From assembly GCA_964485455.1 (NCBI GenBank), contig CAZAJU010000052.1:1-14407 (forward strand): DNA of 14,407 nucleotides. The letters run 5' to 3'. The DNA is from Tissierella_B sp964485455 (GTDB lineage: Bacteria; Bacillota; Clostridia; Tissierellales; Tissierellaceae). Shown here one piece after another: positions 7,608 through 14,407 of this stretch. Positions within the stretch are counted from its first letter, which is position 1, and every line of letters starts with the position of its first letter. Position numbers and translations under genes: made by a program. The notes beneath the pieces are model-generated. The model was not told the DNA's origin. It saw only the letters and a list, made by a program, of their open reading frames with translations, and ran no database searches.

Positions 7608-7656
7608 TATCTTGTAGCAGTTTTTACATAAGAAAAAATAAATAGGGGTGGATTAT

Positions 7657-8733
7657 ATGCATAAAGAAGACCAAATGACACCAAATCAAAGGCTGCAAGC
7701 ATTTATGACAGGTGGAGAAATGGACAGAATATTATCTATGCCAATACTAGTATCAATCGCACATAGGGTAGTAGGTGTGACCCATAAAGAAAAGAGGAGT
7801 ACAGCTGAAAGTGAAGCAGCAGCTCAAATTGGATGCTATGATAAGTATGGAAATGACATAATGATTATTGAATATGGACTTCACGGTATTGGAAGAGCTC
7901 TTGGTAACAAAATGACAGACCCTGAGGATAGTGTACCTGCAGTCGAAGAAAACGTCCTAAAGGACTTAGATGATTTAGACAAGTTAGATTTCTCATTAAC
8001 TACAAAAGAAAAGGATCCAGAGTTACAAAGAACCTTAGAAGCATGTAGAATTTGTAAAGAAAGAGTAGGGGATGAAGTACCTATAGGAGTATTGATTTCT
8101 GGGCCATTTACAGCTGCTGCTAGTGTATATCCTGTAGAAAAGATGCTTAAGGCTAGTAGAAAGTCTCCTGAAAAAGTACATGCCTTACTTAGAAAGGTTA
8201 CAGATGCACTTAAAGGCGTATATGTAGACTATATTAAAGAAGGAATTATCATACTACAATGTGACCCTATATCTTCTGGTACTTTGCTTCGTATAGATCA
8301 ATATAAGGAGTTTGTAAAACCGTATGCTAGTGAATTAAACGAAGTAATCAATGAAGCTGGTGGAGTTCATGTTATGCATATGTGTGGAGATATTTCAAAG
8401 ACTATACACGAAATAGTTGAAACAGGTGGGGCTATGCTAAGTATAGATAATGTGGTAGATATGGAATTCGCGAAGAAAGAAGTAGGAAACCAACTTCCGC
8501 TCCTTGGAAATGTAGACCCAGTAGGAGTTTTACTACACGGAAGTAAAGAAGAAGTATTTGAAGCTGTAAGAGAGACTATACGTAAAGGCTATAATAATCC
8601 AAAAGGTTTTATCCTTGCTTCAGGCTGCGATATTACACAAAATGTACCTGTTGAAAATATAGATGCATTTATGGAAGCATCTCGTATCTATGGTAAATTA
8701 CCACTGGATAAAGAATTGTTAGGAATAGAATAA
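7657..8733 (+). CDS. UroD-like (MtaA/CmuA-type) corrinoid methyltransferase 2
   Basis: This is the first gene of the six-gene corrinoid operon, and as its direct neighbour is the corrinoid protein, it is the best candidate for the enzyme that loads or unloads that protein. It is a 358-residue UroD-fold protein. Likely zinc ligands are H241 and C243 in MHMCGD and C324 in SGCDI, numbered from the chosen ATG. An ISGPFTAA segment and LLGNVDPVGVL also match the methyltransferase branch. The frame can begin at a GTG at 7648, but that GTG is part of the AGGGGTGG ribosome binding site, so the ATG at 7657 is preferred; it also lies close to the common family start MTPNQRL. Substrate is unknown. Related UroD-fold proteins act as O-demethylase methyltransferase I in acetogens. 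Confidence 0.85.
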   Translation: MHKEDQMTPNQRLQAFMTGGEMDRILSMPILVSIAHRVVGVTHKEKRSTAESEAAAQIGCYDKYGNDIMIIEYGLHGIGRALGNKMTDPEDSVPAVEENVLKDLDDLDKLDFSLTTKEKDPELQRTLEACRICKERVGDEVPIGVLISGPFTAAASVYPVEKMLKASRKSPEKVHALLRKVTDALKGVYVDYIKEGIIILQCDPISSGTLLRIDQYKEFVKPYASELNEVINEAGGVHVMHMCGDISKTIHEIVETGGAMLSIDNVVDMEFAKKEVGNQLPLLGNVDPVGVLLHGSKEEVFEAVRETIRKGYNNPKGFILASGCDITQNVPVENIDAFMEASRIYGKLPLDKELLGIE

Positions 8734-8762
8734 TTTAATAAATTATAAAGGGAGGAATAACT

Positions 8763-9434
8763 GTGAGTAAAGCAAAGGAAGAATTATTAAAACTATTATC
8801 AGATAGCGTATTTGAAATGGAAGAAGAGGAAGATGTTAGGGAGTTAGCACAAGAATACATAAATGGAGGCTACGATGCCTTAGAAGGGATTACAGCTGGA
8901 TTAGTAGATGGCATGAACAGAGCGGGACAAATGTATGAGGAAGAAGAATATTTTATCACTGACCTATTACTTTGTTCGGATGCCATGTATGCTGGCTTAG
9001 AAGTATTACAACCTCATCTACCTAAAAAAGACCTTGAAAATGAAAAAGTTTATAAATGTGTAATCGGAGTTGTTCAAGGGGATACACATGACATAGGTAA
9101 AAACTTAGTTAAAATCATGTTAGAAACTGCAGGATTTGAAATGTATGACTTGGGAAGAGATGTACCATTAAAAGATTTTGTTGATAAAGCAAAAGAAGTA
9201 GATGCAGACCTTGTTTGTCTATCAACCTTAATGACAACTACAATGCCAGGAATGAAAACAGTTGTAGAAATGTTGAAGGAAGAAGGTATATATGGAAATG
9301 TTAAAGTAATGATAGGTGGAGGTCCAATTTCTCAATCATACTGCAATAAGATAGATGCCAATGGATACGCAGCAAATGCAGTAGAAGCAGTTAACCTTGC
9401 AAAGCTAGTAGTAGGCATGGGTATTCCTGCATAA
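8763..9434 (+). CDS. Corrinoid (methyl-cobalamin-carrying) protein, MtaC/MtvC-like
   Basis: This small cytoplasmic shuttle carries the methyl group on a bound cobamide. Residues about 1-85 form the helical cap domain typical of methionine-synthase-like B12 proteins. The Rossmann-like B12 domain follows with the base-off/His-on motif GDTHDIGKNL (D107, H109, G112), where H109 is the lower cobalt ligand. A LSTLMTT segment and an IGGGPIS loop complete the usual nucleotide-tail pocket. At 223 residues it is of normal size. The start is GTG, well placed after GGGAGG. It is the only corrinoid protein here, flanked by two UroD-like methyltransferases 29 bases upstream and 15 bases downstream, so it probably serves both. 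Confidence 0.95.
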   Translation: MSKAKEELLKLLSDSVFEMEEEEDVRELAQEYINGGYDALEGITAGLVDGMNRAGQMYEEEEYFITDLLLCSDAMYAGLEVLQPHLPKKDLENEKVYKCVIGVVQGDTHDIGKNLVKIMLETAGFEMYDLGRDVPLKDFVDKAKEVDADLVCLSTLMTTTMPGMKTVVEMLKEEGIYGNVKVMIGGGPISQSYCNKIDANGYAANAVEAVNLAKLVVGMGIPA

Positions 9435-9449
9435 AAGGAGGTTTTAGTA

Positions 9450-10475
9450 TTGAATTCAAAAGAAAGATTGCTTGATACACTTAAGGGCAATTCAGTGGAT
9501 AGGGTTCCATGTATTTGTCCAGGTGGTATGATGAACATGGTTATTACTGAATTGATGCATAAGACAGGAATTATGTGGCCAGATGCCCATTTAGATGCCC
9601 AGAAAATGGCAGACCTTGCTGCTGGTGTATACGAATATGGTATGTTTGAAAACTATGGAGTTCCCTTCTGTATGACTATAGAAGTAGAAAGCATTGGTGG
9701 GGGAAAAATTGACATGGGAAATGATAAGTTCGAACCCCATGTTGTTGACTATGTAATAGATTCCGTATCTGATTATAAAGAACTAAGCAATTTAGATGTA
9801 AATAAGGGAAGAGCAAAGATAACAGTGGATGCTGTCAAGTTATTAAAGGAAAAAGATGATGGTGTTCCTGTAATAGGAAACCTTTCAGGGCCTATTAGTG
9901 TGGCTTCGTCACTTATGGACCCAGTTATTTACTATAAGGAATTAAGAAGAAAAAAAGAAGATGCCCATGGTTTTATGGGGTATGTTACAGATCAAATTAT
10001 TGAGTTTGGACAAGCTCAAATTAAGGCAGGGGCAGATGTTATAGCTATATCCGACCCAAGTGGTACGGGAGAAATATTAGGACCAAAATATTTCCAAGAG
10101 TATGCTATTGAATATCTAAATAAATTAATAGACGGACTTAGAGAGGTTGATAAAAATACACCTGTGATTGTTCATATATGTGGCCAAATGCATAGTGTTT
10201 ATGAGGAGCTAAAACTATTGCATGCTGATGCATTTTCTTTCGATGCTATAGTTGGCATAAAGGATATAAGAGAACACCTAGGTGATGACAAAATATTAAT
10301 GGGTAATGTAAGTTCATTTGCCCTTGAGACTGCTAACCCAGACAAGGTTCAGACTATGGCTCAAACGGCTATTAAGAATGGTGTAAATATACTTTCACCA
10401 GCATGTGGACTTGGTACTCAGTCTTCAATGGAAAATATAAAAGCCTTGCTAGTAACAGCAAAAAGTCAAGGATAA
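9450..10475 (+). CDS. UroD-like (MtaA/CmuA-type) corrinoid methyltransferase 3
   Basis: This is a 341-residue UroD-fold protein just downstream of the corrinoid protein. The start is TTG, with AAAGGAGG correctly spaced, giving the family-typical MNSKERLL beginning and then VDRVPCICPGGMM. Likely zinc ligands are H242 and C244 in HICGQ and C319 in SPACGLGT. A GNLSGPISVASSLMD segment and an SDPSGTGEILG loop line the expected active-site mouth. It differs clearly from methyltransferases 1 and 2 in sequence, so the copies probably have distinct roles, for example donor-side and acceptor-side transfer. Which one it performs cannot be told from sequence. It lies 15 bases after the corrinoid gene and 11 bases before the CobW gene. 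Confidence 0.85.
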   Translation: MNSKERLLDTLKGNSVDRVPCICPGGMMNMVITELMHKTGIMWPDAHLDAQKMADLAAGVYEYGMFENYGVPFCMTIEVESIGGGKIDMGNDKFEPHVVDYVIDSVSDYKELSNLDVNKGRAKITVDAVKLLKEKDDGVPVIGNLSGPISVASSLMDPVIYYKELRRKKEDAHGFMGYVTDQIIEFGQAQIKAGADVIAISDPSGTGEILGPKYFQEYAIEYLNKLIDGLREVDKNTPVIVHICGQMHSVYEELKLLHADAFSFDAIVGIKDIREHLGDDKILMGNVSSFALETANPDKVQTMAQTAIKNGVNILSPACGLGTQSSMENIKALLVTAKSQG

Positions 10476-10486
10476 AGGAGTAAATA

Positions 10487-11461
10487 ATGACGGTAAAAAT
10501 AGATATTATATCCGGTTTCCTAGGAGCTGGAAAAACAACTATGATTAAGAAACTATTATCGGAAGAGGCCCTAGGTGAAGGGGTAGCCATAATTGAAAAT
10601 GAATTTGGAGACATAAGTATAGATGGGGATAGGCTAAAAGAATCAGGAGTAGAAATAAAGTCCATTACTTCAGGCTGCATATGCTGTACCCTTTCTGGAA
10701 ATTTTCAAATGGCTATTAAAGACCTTATAGAAGAATATAAGCCTAAAAGAATTATAATTGAGCCAACAGGAGTAGGCTTGCTGTCGGATATAATATCTGC
10801 AGTTAATAGAAGTAAAAAAACAGAAGATATTGAATTAAACATGGCTATGACTATTGTAGATATCTTAGAATTTGAAGATTATATAGAAGTCTTTGGAAAC
10901 TTTTATACAGATCAAATAATAAATGCAAATATAATAGCCTTGAGCAAGGCCCAATTAACAGATGAAAAAATGGTTAATGGTGTAATAAAGTCTGTAAGAG
11001 AATTGAATCCTCATGGAAGTATTATAGCAACACCTTGGGATCAATTGAATGCTAGAGATATTTTAGAAATTGGAGAGTCAAATAAATTAAGTCCTAATAG
11101 TAAGACTCATGGTCATGACCATCATGATTACCATGACCATAATCACAACCATAATCACGACCACCATCACGACCACAATCATGAGGATGCTGATGATAAA
11201 TTTGACTATAGCTCCTTTGAGACCATGAAGACATATAAAAAGGAAGACCTTGAGTCAACTCTAAAATCCCTAAATGACCCAAGCTATGGTAAAATTTTGC
11301 GAGCTAAAGGCTCTCTTTTAGATGCTAATAAGAAGTGGATTGATTTTGATTTTACACCAAGTAGCTTTAATATAGTAGAGGGAAAGGTAAGACCAATAGG
11401 TCAGGTTACTGTTATTGGAAATGAACTGGATAAGGATTCTATAAAGGCCTTATTTGACTAA
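10487..11461 (+). CDS. CobW/COG0523-family GTPase with His-rich metal-binding region
   Basis: This G3E-family P-loop GTPase is of the metal-chaperone type. The Walker A GFLGAGKTT spans residues 10-18, an ENEFGD switch region lies near 37-42, and the hallmark metal-binding CxCC is C64-I65-C66-C67. Residues 208-232 are a His tract (14 of 25 are His, mixed with Asp and Asn) that should bind zinc, cobalt or similar ions. A CobW C-terminal domain follows. The usual NKxD guanine-specificity motif appears as SKAQ at 153-156, a clear deviation. The position between methyltransferase 3 and the RACo-like activator suggests metal supply to this system, perhaps zinc for the UroD-like enzymes. Cobalt handling is the alternative. 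ATG with AAAGGAG upstream. Confidence 0.9.
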   Translation: MTVKIDIISGFLGAGKTTMIKKLLSEEALGEGVAIIENEFGDISIDGDRLKESGVEIKSITSGCICCTLSGNFQMAIKDLIEEYKPKRIIIEPTGVGLLSDIISAVNRSKKTEDIELNMAMTIVDILEFEDYIEVFGNFYTDQIINANIIALSKAQLTDEKMVNGVIKSVRELNPHGSIIATPWDQLNARDILEIGESNKLSPNSKTHGHDHHDYHDHNHNHNHDHHHDHNHEDADDKFDYSSFETMKTYKKEDLESTLKSLNDPSYGKILRAKGSLLDANKKWIDFDFTPSSFNIVEGKVRPIGQVTVIGNELDKDSIKALFD

Positions 11462-11490
11462 ATATTAAGCAGTATTGAAAGGAAATATTT

Positions 11491-13218
11491 ATGCCAAAAG
11501 TAAGTTTTGTTAATGAAAATATAAGCGTTGAAGTTGATAAGAACACAATTTTATTAGATGCAATTAGAAAAGCAAATTTAAATATCGAAACTCCATGTAA
11601 TGGCTTAGGACTTTGCGGTAAGTGTAAGGTAATTGCTAGAGGTCTTCTGTCTGAAGCAAAATATCCAGAAACAAGGATGATTAATGAAGAAAAATTTGAA
11701 AGATTATCATGTCTGGCTGAAGTCCTTGGGGATGTAGAAGTAGAGTTAATAGAAAAGAAGAAAGTGTTAAAGACAATAAGTAAGGGTTATAGCATTGAAG
11801 TTCCATTAGACAGTCCGATTAAATTAGTCACCCTTCCACAAATTGATAGGTCCAGTCCTGTCCCTTATGTTGATTCTTTAGGTTATAAAGTAGATTCACC
11901 AGAAATATATAGAAAAATGGTTGCTATTGAAAAAGAAAGAATCAAGGATATATGGGGAGTAGTTTATGAGGATAAATTACTATTGGATATTACATCATTT
12001 AAAAAGGATGTATTAGGTTTAGCAGTAGACATTGGAACAACAGGGGTATCTTTTTATTTAATAGACTTAACTACAGGAAAAACAGTTGGGTCTATGTCTT
12101 CTTTAAACCCTCAAACACAATATGGGGGGGACGTTCTTACAAGGATTACCTACTGTATGGAAAACCCAGAAGGAGCCCTTAAACTTCAAAAGTTAATTAT
12201 AGATGAAATAAATCGATCCATGGAAAAAATAATAGGTACTACATATACTGCTGATAGTATCTATCATATCGTCATCGGAGCAAATACTACCATGCTACAT
12301 CTCCTATTAGGGGTAAATCCTGAATCCTTATCTCAGGCGCCTTATAGATCAATATTTTTAAGTTGTGAATACCTTAGAGCCAGAGACTTATCACTAGGAG
12401 GTAATCCTGAAGCCTTATTGACTTTAATTCCATCGGCTTCATCCTATGTAGGTGGAGATGTAGTATCTGGTATTATGGCATCAGGTTTTAGGAACAATGA
12501 AAGTGCCCTATATATAGATATTGGGACTAATGGTGAGCTTGCAGCCTTAAAGGACGGAAAGATCATATGTACATCGACAGCAGCAGGCCCTGCCTTGGAA
12601 GGTATGAATATTGAATGTGGGTGCCGTGCCGAAGAGGGAGCCATAGAGAAGTTTGATATTGATGAAGACTATAATATTGAATACTCAACAATAGGGGATG
12701 GGAAAGCCATAGGTATCTGTGGTAGCGGTCTTATTGATATAGTTGGTGCCCTAGTTAGAAGAGGTATAGTAAATAAAACTGGAAGATGGAATAAAAATAT
12801 AGAACCTAGAATAGGTGATAGATTAGTAGATAAGAACTTCTATATAAGTGAGGATATATATATTTCTCAAAAGGATATAAGACAAGTTCAGCTAGCTAAA
12901 GGAGCTATTGCTGCAGGTGTAATAATGATGTTAGATGAGATAGGAACATCAATAGAGGAAATACCACTTGTATATATAGCTGGATCATTTGGATACCATA
13001 TCAACCAAAAAAATATAATCGAAATAGGTTTAATCCCTAAGGGTTTTGATGGAGAGATTAAATTCTTAGGAAATACATCTCTAGAAGGGGCAAGGCTTGC
13101 CTTGACCAATAAAGCTTGCACTAAGGAAGTATATCATATTAAGAAGGATATGAAGGTCCTTGAATTGTCCCTTAAGGAAAATTTTCAGGAAGTATTCGTA
13201 GCTGAGCTTAATTTTTAG
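11491..13218 (+). CDS. RACo-type ATP-dependent reductive activator of the corrinoid protein
   Basis: This protein would restore the corrinoid cofactor by reducing inactive Co(II) to Co(I), driven by ATP hydrolysis. An N-terminal plant-type [2Fe-2S] ferredoxin domain has Cys ligands C36, C42, C45 and C74 (C-x5-C-x2-C-xn-C). A linker follows, then the ASKHA ATPase region (DUF4445) with phosphate loops DIGTTG starting at D180 and DIGTNGE starting at D343, plus a GICGSGLID segment. The length of 575 residues is slightly short for the family but complete. ATG with AAAGGAAA upstream. It follows the CobW gene by 29 bases and precedes a short UroD-like gene by 14. Its presence strongly supports a functioning corrinoid methyl-transfer system. 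Confidence 0.93.
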   Translation: MPKVSFVNENISVEVDKNTILLDAIRKANLNIETPCNGLGLCGKCKVIARGLLSEAKYPETRMINEEKFERLSCLAEVLGDVEVELIEKKKVLKTISKGYSIEVPLDSPIKLVTLPQIDRSSPVPYVDSLGYKVDSPEIYRKMVAIEKERIKDIWGVVYEDKLLLDITSFKKDVLGLAVDIGTTGVSFYLIDLTTGKTVGSMSSLNPQTQYGGDVLTRITYCMENPEGALKLQKLIIDEINRSMEKIIGTTYTADSIYHIVIGANTTMLHLLLGVNPESLSQAPYRSIFLSCEYLRARDLSLGGNPEALLTLIPSASSYVGGDVVSGIMASGFRNNESALYIDIGTNGELAALKDGKIICTSTAAGPALEGMNIECGCRAEEGAIEKFDIDEDYNIEYSTIGDGKAIGICGSGLIDIVGALVRRGIVNKTGRWNKNIEPRIGDRLVDKNFYISEDIYISQKDIRQVQLAKGAIAAGVIMMLDEIGTSIEEIPLVYIAGSFGYHINQKNIIEIGLIPKGFDGEIKFLGNTSLEGARLALTNKACTKEVYHIKKDMKVLELSLKENFQEVFVAELNF

Positions 13219-13232
13219 AGGAGGTGGCATAA

Positions 13233-14093
13233 GTGGGAGTAGAAAATATATTTAAGTGTAAGGGTAATGAAGTTGCAAATATACCAGATGATATAGTAGA
13301 AAAAATTGGCGGGACCTATGAGGAAATTAACAAGGATGCAAGTAAAATTGTTATCCTATCGAAGGCCTTAAATGAAGAGGATAATAAAGGTTATTGTGTA
13401 TTGCCATTTTGCCATACTACTGAAGCTGAAGCTCTTGGTGCAAAAATAACCTATGATCATAAGTTTGGCAATAGAATTAAAGAACCAGTATTTAAGGATT
13501 TAAGTCAAGTAGATGATTTAAGAGATTTTGACTTAAAGAGTGGAAGAATCGCCGAGATTTTAGAGGCAATAAGCATATTAAAGGATGAAGGCCAAGATAT
13601 AGTTTTTGAAGTAACTGGACCTATAACTACGGCTACATCAGTAATCTCTAGTGAAGTGTTTTTTAAAGCCATTAGAAAAGATAAGGACAATGTGGTTAAG
13701 CTATTAAAAATTATAGAAGACAACACAGTGGCATATATTTTAGAAGGAATAAAAAGAGGGGTCACTATTGTCTCACTCACAGACCCAGCTGGTACCTTTG
13801 ATATAGTTGGTCCAAAGATATATAGGGATTTTGGTGGAAAAACTATGTACAACATCCTAAAGAGAATTGAAGGTCAATTAGGAGATACAGTAGTCCATCT
13901 ATGTGGTAAAACGTCAACTTCATTAAAAGAAATTGAACTATTAGAAACAGAAGAAATTAATGTTGATGGGGATACTTATATAGAAATGATTAAAAATGTT
14001 AAAAAAGATAAGCCAGAAATAAGATTTATTGGTAACTGGTGCTTAAAGTTTCCGAATAAGAGAAAGAACGTAATAGCTTGTAGACTTGTTTAA
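13233..14093 (+). CDS. Short UroD-like (MtaA-type) protein, methyltransferase 4
   Basis: This last gene of the operon encodes a 286-residue UroD-fold protein, shorter than its three relatives (328-358). H222 and C224 in HLCGK match the first two zinc ligands. The chain ends about 17 residues after GNWC, so the usual third Cys position after the last strand is missing; C270 in GNWC or C283 near the end may replace it. The N-terminal half has PFCHTTEAEALGA, and the middle has TDPAGTFDIVGPK, both characteristic of this branch. The start is GTG with a very strong GAGGAGGTGG upstream. Because it is the most divergent copy and sits beside the activator, it may pass methyl to a soluble acceptor or act as an accessory protein; this is inference. 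Confidence 0.8.
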   Translation: MGVENIFKCKGNEVANIPDDIVEKIGGTYEEINKDASKIVILSKALNEEDNKGYCVLPFCHTTEAEALGAKITYDHKFGNRIKEPVFKDLSQVDDLRDFDLKSGRIAEILEAISILKDEGQDIVFEVTGPITTATSVISSEVFFKAIRKDKDNVVKLLKIIEDNTVAYILEGIKRGVTIVSLTDPAGTFDIVGPKIYRDFGGKTMYNILKRIEGQLGDTVVHLCGKTSTSLKEIELLETEEINVDGDTYIEMIKNVKKDKPEIRFIGNWCLKFPNKRKNVIACRLV

Positions 14094-14125
14094 AAAGGTG
14101 TCAGGCCTGAATAACTGAATTATTT

Positions 14126-14164
14126 TAAAAGAAGGTTGTCCAAGAGGGCAACCTTCTTTTTGTT
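14126..14164. terminator. Bidirectional terminator between convergent genes
   Basis: GAAGGTTGTCC (14131-14141) pairs with GGGCAACCTTC (14146-14156) with one G-T pair, extended by flanking A and T runs on both sides. The T run follows the stem on each strand, so it can end both the corrinoid operon and the incoming oxidoreductase gene. Confidence 0.88.
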
Positions 14165-14188
14165 AGAAGTTATAAATTATTCTTTAAG

Positions 14189-14407
14189 CTATCCTATTTT
14201 TTCAACTTCACAAAGCAATGCTTTATAAATAGGGAATCCGGAGATATAATCTCTATTTTCATCATCTGTCAATTTGTTAGTATTTGAATTTGCCCAAGAT
14301 TCAGCTTGATAGGATGAACCCCCACCCATGTTCAAATCCACTTCTCCTGATGGTATTTCATCAGTAACCTTAGCGGTAAATTTAATTTGGTCTCTTTTAG
14401 TTTTAAC
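14189..14407 (-). CDS. Molybdopterin-dependent oxidoreductase, C-terminal fragment (cut by window edge)
   Basis: The last 72 codons of a gene enter from the right edge on the minus strand and end at a TAG (14191-14189). The translation matches the C-terminal molybdopterin-dinucleotide-binding domain: it starts VKTKRDQIKFTAKVTDEI and ends with a TDDENRD segment, then SGFPIYKALLCEVEK. This ending is typical of formate-dehydrogenase-like and related molybdenum or tungsten enzymes, but the fragment is too short to say which. A formate dehydrogenase would fit methyl-group metabolism through C1 folates. The gene is convergent to the corrinoid operon and shares the terminator between them. Confidence 0.75.
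   Translation of the reverse strand, partial: VKTKRDQIKFTAKVTDEIPSGEVDLNMGGGSSYQAESWANSNTNKLTDDENRDYISGFPIYKALLCEVEKIG

Larger units (their letters stand above)
7411..7656. other. Intergenic region before the corrinoid operon
   Basis: This region holds a terminator (7438-7466), then a strong but orphan Shine-Dalgarno-like AAGGAGG (7491-7497) with no ATG, GTG or TTG at a usable distance. An inverted repeat follows, GTTATA (7531-7536) and TATAAC (7546-7551) with a nine-base spacer, a possible operator. A consensus TATAAT at 7602-7607 could be the -10 of the operon, with transcription starting near 7614, but the matching -35 (TCGAAC region) is poor. I see none of the conserved elements of a cobalamin riboswitch. 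Confidence 0.5.

Noticed and set aside
7467..7656. Cobalamin riboswitch before the corrinoid operon
   Set aside because: No B12-box-like or other conserved riboswitch core is visible, and the region is too short and AT-rich.
6336..14093. True heme-pathway uroporphyrinogen decarboxylase (HemE) for the UroD-like genes
   Set aside because: None has the HemE N-terminal Arg-rich motif, all have the H-x-C zinc motif of the methyltransferase branch, no other heme genes are near, and a corrinoid protein and activator are.
7657..14093. Pyrrolysine-type methylamine methyltransferase system
   Set aside because: No MttB/MtbB/MtmB-like gene and no in-frame amber codon within a long conserved frame; the methyltransferases are all UroD-like.
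14101..14110. Perfect ten-base palindrome TCAGGCCTGA after the last operon gene
   Set aside because: It is isolated, short, has no loop and no second copy in the window; the real terminator lies just downstream.
1..14407. CRISPR array, tRNA, rRNA, complete transposase or phage genes
   Set aside because: No regularly spaced repeats, RNA gene signatures, or integrase, transposase or phage proteins are seen on either strand.

Overview
The window looks like a chromosomal piece of an anaerobic, low-GC Clostridia-type Firmicute. The reasons are AT-rich sequence with AGA/ATA/TTA codon preference, strong purine-rich ribosome binding sites, a mix of ATG, GTG and TTG starts, a lipoprotein-anchored sugar ABC transporter, and a corrinoid methyltransferase locus of the kind found in acetogens and relatives. 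The exact genus cannot be read from the sequence.

Layout. (1) Positions 1-307 are non-coding. They contain a compact, GC-richer, hairpin-rich block (about 112-236) that resembles a structured RNA or an IS200/IS605-superfamily end. (2) 308-3238 is a tight plus-strand operon for a CUT1-type sugar importer: lipoprotein binding protein and two overlapping permease genes, ended by a strong terminator. (3) 3248-4294 is the matching MalK/UgpC/MsmX-like ATPase, facing the other way with its own good sigma-A-type promoter. (4) 4524-7322 holds a cytoplasmic DUF4091/GH123-like protein followed by a uroporphyrinogen-decarboxylase-fold (UroD-like) methyltransferase, then a short gene remnant and a terminator. 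(5) 7657-14093 is a six-gene operon: UroD-like methyltransferase, corrinoid protein, second UroD-like methyltransferase, His-rich CobW/COG0523 GTPase, RACo-type corrinoid activator, and a short UroD-like protein, ended by a bidirectional terminator. (6) The C-terminal end of a molybdopterin-dependent oxidoreductase runs in from the right edge on the minus strand.

How the parts may work together. The corrinoid protein would carry a methyl group on cobalt. One or more of the four UroD-like enzymes would move methyl groups to or from it. RACo would rescue inactive Co(II) by ATP-dependent reduction, and the CobW protein would supply metal, perhaps zinc for the UroD-like enzymes. The nearby sugar importer and the signal-less DUF4091 protein, the latter apparently co-transcribed with one methyltransferase, suggest as a hypothesis that the methyl donor is a carbohydrate-like or glycosylated O-methyl compound that is imported, processed inside the cell and demethylated. 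No MtaB, MttB or MtrH-like partner is present in the window, so the donor and the final methyl acceptor remain unknown.
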